Shown here piece after piece: positions 51,376 through 58,261 of a stretch of DNA of 64,000 nt (positions are counted from its first letter, which is position 1; each line of letters begins with the position of its first letter). The notes under the pieces are model-generated. The model saw only the letters and a list, made by a program, of their open reading frames with translations. It had not been told where the DNA came from and ran no database searches. The DNA is from CBDBUR01 sp965209065 (GTDB lineage Bacteria; Pseudomonadota; Alphaproteobacteria; JAPOUT01; G958296285): the NCBI GenBank assembly GCA_965209065.1, contig OZ242373.1, positions 620,001 through 684,000 of the forward strand, given 5' to 3'. The position numbers and the translations under genes were made by a program.

Positions 51376-51764
51376 TAACGCGCCCCCAAAATCCACGCCA
51401 CCGCGAAGCTCAACACTTGGTCGGCAAGCAAAAAGAAAAGTGCCGCTAAAGTAACCATAATAAATACCATAATTGTCGTGACAACCGTTTCATTGCGCGT
51501 CGGCCAAGTGACATGCGCCATCTCTGCGCGCACCTGACGAATAAAAGTCAAAAAACCAACCCGCTGAGCAGCAGCACTCACCGCCGCGCCAGAACTACTG
51601 CCACTACCACTGGCACTGACATTATCATCGGGCATAGACTTTACCTCTTGTGTCCCTAATAACTCTGCGGTTTCGATAGCCTCTCCCCCGTTAGACGCAT
51701 CAGAAGAACGCGCCGAGACAGCCTTTCTCGACTTTTTATGCGGTTTGTTGCGAGCCTTTTTCAT
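51375..51764 (-). CDS. secE: Preprotein translocase subunit SecE with long N-terminal extension
   Basis: The conserved SecE core occupies the last 62 residues: an amphipathic helix (FLTFIRQVRAEMAHVTWPTR) and one membrane segment (TIMVFIMVTLAALFFLLADQ). Alphaproteobacterial SecE is usually about 65 residues. Here about 65 extra residues precede it, first basic (KKARNKPHKKSRK), then acidic, then Ser/Gly/Ala-rich. The long form starts at ATG 51764 with AGG 8 bp before; I see no better internal start. The extension is predicted disordered and cytoplasmic. It is first of secE-nusG-rplKAJL-rpoBC, with tRNA-Trp 15 bp upstream. Confidence 0.93.
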   Translation of the reverse strand: MKKARNKPHKKSRKAVSARSSDASNGGEAIETAELLGTQEVKSMPDDNVSASGSGSSSGAAVSAAAQRVGFLTFIRQVRAEMAHVTWPTRNETVVTTIMVFIMVTLAALFFLLADQVLSFAVAWILGAR

Positions 51765-51778
51765 AAAAATAAACCTTG

Positions 51779-51855
51779 TGGCAGGAGTGAAGGGACTCGA
51801 ACCCCTAACCCCCGGTTTTGGAGACCGGTGCTCTAGCCAATTGAGCTACACTCCT
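51779..51855 (-). tRNA. tRNA-Trp (anticodon CCA)
   Basis: 77 nt with acceptor stem AGGAGTG pairing with CACTCCT, anticodon loop CTCCAAA (CCA), T-loop GGTTCGAGTCC and an encoded CCA end. It sits between tuf and secE, the usual proteobacterial position, and is probably cut from the tuf-secE transcript. Confidence 0.97.
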
Positions 51856-51884
51856 AAAACAAAAGCACCAGCCTTTCGGCACAC

Positions 51885-53075
51885 CTATTCCAAAATTTTA
51901 GAAACGACACCCGCACCAATCGTGCGACCGCCCTCTCTAATAGCAAAGCGCAACTGCTCTTCCATCGCAATGGGAGCAATAAGCTGCACCTCCATCATGG
52001 CGTTATCACCGGGCATAACCATCTCGGTGCCCTCAGGCAGAGTGATTTCGCCAGTAACATCGGTCGTGCGGAAATAAAATTGAGGACGATACTTGCTAAC
52101 GAAAGGCTTATGCCTGCCGCCCTCATCTTTCGTGAGAATATAGGCTTCAGCCGTAAATTTCGTGTGCGGCTTCACCGAACCCGGTGCCGCAAGCACTTGT
52201 CCGCGCTCTACTTCCTCGCGCTTCGTGCCGCGCAATAGAACGCCAACATTATCGCCCGCCTCGCCTTGGTCTAGCAGTTTGCGGAACATCTCCACGCCAG
52301 TGCAAGTCGTTTTGGTGGTGTCTTTGATGCCAATGATTTCAACCTCATCACCAACATTGATGATACCACGCTCAACACGCCCAGTAACAACCGTTCCGCG
52401 CCCTTCAATAGAGAACACATCTTCAATCGGCATAAGGAAAGGCTTGTCTTTCGGACGCTCAGGCTGAGGGATATAGTCATCAATCGCTTTCATCAGCTCC
52501 ATAATGGCTTCTTTGCCGATTTTGTCGTCGCGCCCTTCAAGAGCAGCAAGCGCCGAGCCTTTGATAATAGGAATATCATCGCCGGGGAAGTTGTAAGAAG
52601 AAAGCAACTCGCGCACCTCTACTTCCACAAGCTCCAGCAGCTCCTCGTCATCAACCTGATCCACCTTGTTTAGAAAAACACAAAGCGCAGGAACACCCAC
52701 TTGTCGCGCCAAAAGAATATGCTCGCGCGTTTGAGGCATAGGACCATCAGCCGCCGAAACAACCAAAATGCCTCCGTCCATTTGCGCCGCACCGGTAATC
52801 ATGTTCTTCACATAGTCAGCATGACCCGGGCAATCAACATGCGCGTAGTGGCGGTTTTCGGTCTCATATTCCACGTGAGCCGTGGAAATAGTAATGCCAC
52901 GCGCCTTTTCTTCGGGCGCCTTGTCGATGTCGTCATAGGCAGAGAACTCAGCCCCGCCCACATCAGCAAGCACCTTAGTTATCGCCGCGGTGAGCGTCGT
53001 CTTGCCATGGTCGACGTGCCCAATCGTGCCGATATTACAATGCGGTTTTGTCCGCTCAAATTTCTCTTTAGCCAT
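51885..53075 (-). CDS. tuf: Elongation factor Tu
   Basis: GTPase that delivers aminoacyl-tRNA to the ribosome. The 396 residues carry all G motifs: G1 GHVDHGKTTL, G2 RGITI, G3 DCPGHADY, G4 NKVD and G5 SAL. Domains 2 and 3 are complete through the terminal VVSKILE. This is the copy linked to tRNA-Tyr, tRNA-Gly and tRNA-Trp (the tufB position). Whether a second copy exists near fusA cannot be seen here. Confidence 0.98.
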   Translation of the reverse strand: MAKEKFERTKPHCNIGTIGHVDHGKTTLTAAITKVLADVGGAEFSAYDDIDKAPEEKARGITISTAHVEYETENRHYAHVDCPGHADYVKNMITGAAQMDGGILVVSAADGPMPQTREHILLARQVGVPALCVFLNKVDQVDDEELLELVEVEVRELLSSYNFPGDDIPIIKGSALAALEGRDDKIGKEAIMELMKAIDDYIPQPERPKDKPFLMPIEDVFSIEGRGTVVTGRVERGIINVGDEVEIIGIKDTTKTTCTGVEMFRKLLDQGEAGDNVGVLLRGTKREEVERGQVLAAPGSVKPHTKFTAEAYILTKDEGGRHKPFVSKYRPQFYFRTTDVTGEITLPEGTEMVMPGDNAMMEVQLIAPIAMEEQLRFAIREGGRTIGAGVVSKILE

Positions 53076-53116
53076 ATTGTTCCTCGTTTGGTTAAGGGTT
53101 GGTGTTATATCAAAAA

Positions 53117-53190
53117 TGGAGCGGGCGAAGGGAATCGAACCCTCATCTTCAGCTTGGAAGGCTGCGGCTCTACCATTGAGCTACGCCCGC
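53117..53190 (-). tRNA. tRNA-Gly (anticodon UCC)
   Basis: 74 nt with acceptor stem GCGGGCG pairing with CGCCCGC, anticodon loop CTTCCAA (TCC), T-loop GGTTCGATTCC and encoded CCA. It lies 41 bp upstream of tuf on the same strand. Confidence 0.97.
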
Positions 53191-53272
53191 ATAACCGAAA
53201 AAGGACGAATTCCGCTTTTGCCACCCATCTCGTTTTCTGCGAGCTTTCCTCACCCCAAGGGCTGCCTTGCTT

Positions 53273-53357
53273 TGGTGGAGGGAGTTGGATTTGAACCAAC
53301 GTAGGCATAGCCAACGGGTTTACAGCCCGTCCCCTTTAACCACTCGGGCACCCCTCC
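53273..53357 (-). tRNA. tRNA-Tyr (anticodon GUA)
   Basis: 85 nt with a long variable arm, anticodon loop CTGTAAA (GTA), T-loop GGTTCAAATCC and encoded CCA. It is the first RNA of the tRNA-Tyr/tRNA-Gly/tuf transcript, 82 bp before tRNA-Gly. The stretch between the two tRNAs holds no gene. Confidence 0.96.
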
Positions 53358-53384
53358 GATGAAGAGTCCACACAGAATTACTCG

Positions 53385-53413
53385 CTTTTAACCCTTTTTC
53401 GAGATTTTGTCAA
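53385..53413 (-). promoter_or_regulatory. Strong predicted sigma-70 promoter for tRNA-Tyr/tRNA-Gly/tuf
   Basis: On the minus strand a perfect TTGACA -35 box (53408-53413) and TAAAAG -10 box (53385-53390) are separated by 17 bp. The predicted start lies about 20 bp before tRNA-Tyr. This likely drives the whole tRNA-tuf unit and perhaps secE onward. Confidence 0.7.
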
Positions 53414-53517
53414 GGGATTTTTGAGGATTTTTTGAGGAGTTTAACCTTTTAGAGCTGTAAAAATGGCAATTTGCTACCCTTATCCGCTAGATTTAGTTTG
53501 AGAACGAGTGCTGGGGT

Positions 53518-53559
53518 TGATAGAATCTAAGTGTGTTCATTACGACAGTGATTCTATCA
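53518..53559. repeat. 10-bp inverted repeat upstream of the restriction-modification genes
   Basis: TGATAGAATC (53518-53527) and GATTCTATCA (53550-53559) are perfect inverted arms with a 22-bp spacer. It lies about 80 bp before the methyltransferase start, in the 280-bp gene-free stretch 53358-53637. It could be an operator or an mRNA hairpin. No T-run follows, so a terminator is unlikely. Confidence 0.5.
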
Positions 53560-53637
53560 TTGGCAAGGTAAAAAATGCCCTATTAGATGTATGGTTAAAT
53601 GGATAAGCAGGCAACTTACTAAAGAGCGAATGAAATA

Positions 53638-54849
53638 ATGCTACAAGTTTTACAACAAGATTTTGAAAATATAAAAGATCATTTTAACGAGCTTAATATG
53701 GACGAATCTCATTTTGAAAATTCTAACGATATATGCACTCCATTAGAATGTGTCAAAGAGATGGTTGATGTTATCCCCAAAGAGTTTTGGAAAAGGAAAA
53801 GCCTTAAAATACTAGATAGTTGTTGTGGCAATGGAAATTTTCACGCTTACATCCAAACAAAAACAAATTTGAAAAATTTATACTTCAATGAGATAAACAA
53901 GAAACGGGTAAAAAATGCTCTAAATATATTTGGGGAAAGCATAAATATAACAACACAGGATTTCCTGTCATTTCCAGACAAAGAGGGATTTGATTTGGTC
54001 GTTTCAAATCCTCCTTATGCTAAATTTAATAATGGTATTAGGGTATCTAAAAATCATAACCTATCTAGAGATTTCATATTAAAAGCACTCAAAATCACTA
54101 AAATTAACGGATATATTTTATTTATTGCTCCAAATAATTGGATGTCGTTTTCCAATAGAAATTTATTACCGTCATTAATGAGTCAATATCAGTTTATCCA
54201 CTTAAACATCAATGGAGCAAAAAAATGGTTTCCAAAAGTTGGCTCATCTTTTACTTGGTTTCTATTGAAAAAAGTACCAAACAAGAAGCCCTTCAAAATA
54301 GAAAATGGCTATATTAAAAATGACATCCAACTTGCTAGACTAGATAGAGGTGTTAATTTTATCCCCCTTTATTATTCAAAAGAGACAAGAGCAATTTTTA
54401 ATAAAACCATCAACGCAAAAAATAAAAAGTATAAAATAGAGACTTCTAGTGATTTACATCATTATACAAAAAAGCACTTGTTGCGGGATAGCTCAAGCGA
54501 GAGATTTTGCTATAAACTAATCCATACTCCAACGCAAACCGCTTGGAGCTCTGTGCCTCATAAATATCAAACGGGATGGAAGGTTTTTATTTCCCTAACG
54601 AATCAATACCAAACTTTCATAGATAATTGTGGAATGACGCAAAGCGTCGCATTTATTCGTTGTAAATCAAAAAAGGAGGCATTAAAGGTGGAAAAAGAAT
54701 TGAATAATAATGTTTTTAAGTTCCTTAATAATTTAACACGATACGGCAATTTCAATAATGTTAAAGTATTACAACAATTTCCGCTTTTTTCTCAAGTTAG
54801 ATTAACTGACAAAGAAAAACTTTTTATTGAATATTTTTTAAGGACTTAA
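53638..54849 (+). CDS. N6-adenine DNA methyltransferase of a type II restriction-modification system
   Basis: A 403-residue class I SAM-dependent DNA methyltransferase. The SAM-binding motif I is ILDSCCGNGNF (residues 58-68) and the catalytic motif IV is NPPY (124-127, in DLVVSNPPYAKFNNG), the form of adenine-N6 enzymes. The region after residue 190 would hold the target-recognition domain. The gene ends 2 bp before the GIY-YIG nuclease gene, so the two form a restriction-modification pair in which this enzyme protects host DNA. The A+T-rich composition and Lys/Asn/Ile-rich product differ sharply from the neighbouring housekeeping genes and point to horizontal acquisition. Confidence 0.88.
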   Translation: MLQVLQQDFENIKDHFNELNMDESHFENSNDICTPLECVKEMVDVIPKEFWKRKSLKILDSCCGNGNFHAYIQTKTNLKNLYFNEINKKRVKNALNIFGESINITTQDFLSFPDKEGFDLVVSNPPYAKFNNGIRVSKNHNLSRDFILKALKITKINGYILFIAPNNWMSFSNRNLLPSLMSQYQFIHLNINGAKKWFPKVGSSFTWFLLKKVPNKKPFKIENGYIKNDIQLARLDRGVNFIPLYYSKETRAIFNKTINAKNKKYKIETSSDLHHYTKKHLLRDSSSERFCYKLIHTPTQTAWSSVPHKYQTGWKVFISLTNQYQTFIDNCGMTQSVAFIRCKSKKEALKVEKELNNNVFKFLNNLTRYGNFNNVKVLQQFPLFSQVRLTDKEKLFIEYFLRT

Positions 54850-54851
54850 CA

Positions 54852-55373
54852 ATGGCAAGTAAGTATAATAAAAATGATAGGCCATTAAAAAAGCTAGAAG
54901 ATTTATTTAATGAACTGAACTATAGCCAATTCCCTTATAAAAAGCACTTCATTCACTTGTGTAACATTACACCTGATGCTGAAAATGAAAAACTTGAAAT
55001 AAAGAGTTTAGGAAATGATAAAAAGATTAATGATAAAGGTGTAGTATATGTCTTTGTTATAGGGAAAAAGATATTCAAGATAGGAAGTAGTACGGTTTCT
55101 ATAAAAGAAAGAATCGGCTCTTATAACTCTGGCAAAATTCTATACAGAGGGGCAGGAACTAACTCTACCACAAATTACTTTGTTCTACAAAGTTTTATTA
55201 AAATAGGCAAAGTCGTGAAAGTTTACGCCTACTTTCCCAATAAAAAACATTATACAATTTTTGGAGAAAAAGGGGTTGAAGCTTTCCCGCCCGCTAAAAA
55301 AATAGAAAAAAAGATTTTAACTGATTTAAAGAAAAAATATGATCGTTTGCCAATAGGATGTAGCCAAAAATAA
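54852..55373 (+). CDS. GIY-YIG restriction endonuclease, Hpy188I-like
   Basis: A 173-residue small nuclease. The GIY-YIG core is visible in GVVYVFVIGKKIFKIGSS followed by IKERIGSYNSG. Tyr66, Lys76, Arg87 and Glu152 fall at the same spacing as the catalytic residues I recall for R.Hpy188I (Tyr63, Lys73, Arg84, Glu149; 170 residues), a constant shift of three. I infer an Hpy188I-type restriction enzyme, which in that case cuts TCNGA; the specificity here is a prediction. It follows its methyltransferase by 2 bp. The A+T-rich base composition supports recent transfer of the pair. Confidence 0.72.
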   Translation: MASKYNKNDRPLKKLEDLFNELNYSQFPYKKHFIHLCNITPDAENEKLEIKSLGNDKKINDKGVVYVFVIGKKIFKIGSSTVSIKERIGSYNSGKILYRGAGTNSTTNYFVLQSFIKIGKVVKVYAYFPNKKHYTIFGEKGVEAFPPAKKIEKKILTDLKKKYDRLPIGCSQK

Positions 55374-55452
55374 GAAAAACTAAAAACCTTACAAGATGCC
55401 CAGTATCTCCATGTCTAACAGCCTTGAAAATATAGCCTGAGTTGATTGCCTC

Positions 55453-55480
55453 TTGACAGAATGAAAAAAGCCCCTATCCT
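55453..55480 (+). promoter_or_regulatory. Predicted sigma-70 promoter for the short-chain dehydrogenase gene
   Basis: TTGACA (55453-55458) and TATCCT (55475-55480) are separated by 16 bp, 34 bp before the ATG at 55515. A GGAGG ribosome site precedes that ATG. The 141-bp gap after the restriction gene therefore separates two transcription units. Confidence 0.55.
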
Positions 55481-55514
55481 TACCCTTTAGGAATTTTTAC
55501 CACTCGGAGGAAAT

Positions 55515-56261
55515 ATGAGAAATATCAGCGGCGAAACTATTATCATTACTGGTGCCTCTTCCGGCTTTGGCGCCGAAACTGCACGAATGCTCGTCAAGGA
55601 CAAGGGCGCGAATGTCGTCTTGGGTGCTCGGCGCGCCGAAAAACTTCAGGAGCTCATCAAGGAACTCGGCGCGGATAAGGCTATCGCCAAGCCGTGCGAT
55701 GTCCGCAAGTGTGATGACCTCAAGGCTCTCGCCGCCGCTGGTGTCGAGAAGTTCGGCACCATCGATGGTCTCGTCAATAACGCCGGGATTATGCCTCTGT
55801 CTATGCTCGCCGCCGGGCGCACCGACGAGTGGGACGATATGATAGACACCAACATCAAGGGCGTGCTTTATGCCATCAATGCCGTGCTGCCCATAATGAT
55901 AAAAAATGAGAAGGGCTCGATTGTCAATATCTCTTCGGTTGCGGGCAGACGCGTTAGCCCCGCGGCGGCGGTCTATTCGGGGACGAAGTTCGCGGTGCAC
56001 GCCATCTCTGAGGGATTGCGCCAAGAGGTCGCGCCCCATAAGATTCAAGTTTGTTGTGTTTATCCCGGCGCCTTCCAAACCGAGCTTGCTGGCTCTATCA
56101 AGGACGACAAGGTGCTGGAGATGGTGCGGAAAAGATTTAGTGGCGCGGGTGCTATCGGCGATGCGAAGCACATCGCGAATGCGATTGTGTTTGCTTTGAG
56201 TCAAGACCCATCGGTAGCGGTGAACGAGCTGATGCTGCGCCCTGTCGCACAAGATATGTAG
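55515..56261 (+). CDS. Short-chain dehydrogenase/reductase (classical SDR)
   Basis: A 248-residue NAD(P)-dependent oxidoreductase. The cofactor motif is TGASSGFG (residues 12-19), then NNAGIM, and the catalytic triad is in NISSVAGR...YSGTKFA. ARR after the second strand suggests NADP(H) preference. It resembles YdfG-like hydroxy-acid dehydrogenases, but the substrate cannot be told. Codon use is G+C-rich like the housekeeping genes and unlike the flanking A+T-rich defence genes, so it looks like a resident gene between two acquired ones. Confidence 0.9.
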   Translation: MRNISGETIIITGASSGFGAETARMLVKDKGANVVLGARRAEKLQELIKELGADKAIAKPCDVRKCDDLKALAAAGVEKFGTIDGLVNNAGIMPLSMLAAGRTDEWDDMIDTNIKGVLYAINAVLPIMIKNEKGSIVNISSVAGRRVSPAAAVYSGTKFAVHAISEGLRQEVAPHKIQVCCVYPGAFQTELAGSIKDDKVLEMVRKRFSGAGAIGDAKHIANAIVFALSQDPSVAVNELMLRPVAQDM

Positions 56262-56289
56262 CACCACAGCGAGACCTTAAAAGATATAT

Positions 56290-56312
56290 CAGGCACGGAA
56301 ATATGGTGCCTG
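56290..56312. terminator. Stem-loop after the short-chain dehydrogenase gene
   Basis: CAGGCAC and GTGCCTG form a 7-bp stem with a 9-nt loop, 28 bp after the stop codon. There is no immediate U-run, so intrinsic termination is only possible, not clear. Confidence 0.35.
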
Positions 56313-56389
56313 CTTGCCAATAGCTTGACTGACTTTTAATTTTAGTTCATTATTTAATGCAATTCAATCAAACACAAGGGGGAAAGTGT

Positions 56390-58111
56390 ATGCCATCACC
56401 TGAAATCGAAAGCGGAAAAATATTGGTAAAGAAAATTTTCTCTGAACTATGGTTTCGCATCCCAGAATACCAACGCCCATACGTCTGGGGAAATGATGAA
56501 GTAAATAATTTGCTAGACGACATTTCCTATGCTATGCAAGGTGCGTCTGATTCTGAATACTTTTTGGGTTCCTTCGTTTATCAAACTAAACCACCTAATC
56601 CTGCTGCTAATATTCCATTTCAGGAGTATGATTTGCTAGATGGGCAGCAACGCATGATCACGCTTTTGTTGTTATTCTCTGTTATAAGGGATTTGACAAA
56701 AGATGAAGACGACAAAAAAGAATGTCAAAAGTGTATTTTTGTAGAAGCTGAACCTAGACGCAAGATTCCCGAGCGCTCTCGGATTACTTTTGGCATTCGC
56801 CAAGGCGCACAGAATTTTATTGAAACCCTAGTGAAGGAAAAAGGTTTTACCTTAAACAATGAATCACTAATGGACTATGAAAAATCAGGCAATGATACCA
56901 GCATCCAAAATATGGCTAAGGCTATTGGTTATATCAAAAAATTCTTTGCCAATAATACAAATATCAAATTTAATAAACTATTAGAATTTATTTTAAATAA
57001 AGTTTTACTGATCTATGTTTCTACCGAAAATCTAGATGATGCATTTCGGTTATTTACCATATTGAATGCTCGCGGCGTCTCCCTGCGTAATAGCGACATC
57101 TTGAAATCTATCAACCTTGGAGCTTTAACTACTGAGAAAGATAAAGAGAAATATGCTAAGCTTTGGGAAGATGCGGAAAGTGAATTAGGTGAAGAATTTG
57201 ACCGCTTCCTCCATTTCATTCGCACACTATTGGTAAAAGAAAAATCTCGCCTTAGCCTGTTGCAAGAGTTTGAAAATAAAATCTACAAACCTAAAAGCGC
57301 AGGGCAAAAGAAGCCATTACTAGCTAAAGGAAAAGCAACCTTCGAAATGGTGGATAAGCACTTAAAGCTATACCAGAAATTGTTCAATGATTCAAACTAC
57401 GATCTAACCAAAAGTTTTGAATTTGATAATCTTCTCAAAGTGATGAGAATTGGGATACCTTCTTCCGACTGGATTCCGCCATTGCTACATTATTACAATA
57501 AGTTTGGAAAAACGCGCCTCTATAATTTCTTGCAAATACTCGATAACAAGTTTTCAACAGATTGGATTATACGAGAAACACCAACGGCACGTACTGAGGC
57601 AATGAATGCTGTTATCAAGGCTATTGACAAAAGTAAGACTGCCAATGATGTGTTCTATTCAAAAGACCTGAATATAATAGATTACGATGAGTTACAGCAA
57701 ACGCTAGAAAGCAAAATATATGGCAAGCCATTTGCTCGCTATATCCTTTTGAAGTTGGATTATCATTTCCGAAGCCATGATCAAAAAATGAACTTTGAGA
57801 CCTTATCCGTTGAGCATATACTTCCGCAAACTCCCAAATCAAGCAGTCAGTGGGTGAAAGATTTTAGTGAAGATGAAAGACTTGAGCTAACAAATACACT
57901 TGGTAATCTTGTATTGATTACACGTCGCAAAAACACATCTCAGGGGCGGCTTGATTACACGGAAAAGAAAAAACGCTATTTCGAGAAAAATATAGACACA
58001 TGCCCAAATTCTTTACGAGTTTTGCAAAAATACAACCAATGGACGCCTAAACAACTAAAAGAAAACCATAAGCTTGTTATCAAAAAACTCATGAAGTATT
58101 ATCCTCGCTAA
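56390..58111 (+). CDS. DUF262/DUF1524 protein, GmrSD-like type IV restriction enzyme
   Basis: A 573-residue single-chain protein with an N-terminal DUF262 (GmrS-type) domain and a C-terminal DUF1524 (GmrD-type) HNH domain. DUF262 is recognised from FRIPEYQRPYVWGNDEVNNLL and the DGQQR motif (residues 84-88), typical of the NTP-using ParB/Srx-like fold. The nuclease motif is SVEHILPQTP with catalytic His476, then NTLGNLVLITRRKN. GmrSD cleaves glucosylated-hydroxymethylcytosine phage DNA; relatives restrict other modified DNA. ATG 56390 is chosen because GGGGGAA lies 8 bp before it; an ATG 11 codons upstream lacks a site. Low G+C suggests acquisition with the restriction pair. Confidence 0.85.
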   Translation: MPSPEIESGKILVKKIFSELWFRIPEYQRPYVWGNDEVNNLLDDISYAMQGASDSEYFLGSFVYQTKPPNPAANIPFQEYDLLDGQQRMITLLLLFSVIRDLTKDEDDKKECQKCIFVEAEPRRKIPERSRITFGIRQGAQNFIETLVKEKGFTLNNESLMDYEKSGNDTSIQNMAKAIGYIKKFFANNTNIKFNKLLEFILNKVLLIYVSTENLDDAFRLFTILNARGVSLRNSDILKSINLGALTTEKDKEKYAKLWEDAESELGEEFDRFLHFIRTLLVKEKSRLSLLQEFENKIYKPKSAGQKKPLLAKGKATFEMVDKHLKLYQKLFNDSNYDLTKSFEFDNLLKVMRIGIPSSDWIPPLLHYYNKFGKTRLYNFLQILDNKFSTDWIIRETPTARTEAMNAVIKAIDKSKTANDVFYSKDLNIIDYDELQQTLESKIYGKPFARYILLKLDYHFRSHDQKMNFETLSVEHILPQTPKSSSQWVKDFSEDERLELTNTLGNLVLITRRKNTSQGRLDYTEKKKRYFEKNIDTCPNSLRVLQKYNQWTPKQLKENHKLVIKKLMKYYPR

Positions 58112-58127
58112 AATATAAGAGAAAAAT

Positions 58128-58204
<77 letters not shown>

Positions 58205-58261
58205 ACAATAATCTCTCTTAACACTATTCCTAAACAAAATCAAAAAAAAATCTCTACCGCT

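Noticed and set aside
53508..53606. 32-codon frame beginning GTG before the methyltransferase
   Set aside because: Too short, no ribosome site, no recognisable motif, and it overlaps the inverted repeat; a transposase remnant was considered but could not be supported.
55497..56267. 256-codon open frame antisense to the short-chain dehydrogenase
   Set aside because: The plus-strand product has complete SDR motifs; the minus frame is a mirror of its G+C-rich third-position pattern and matches no family I recognise.
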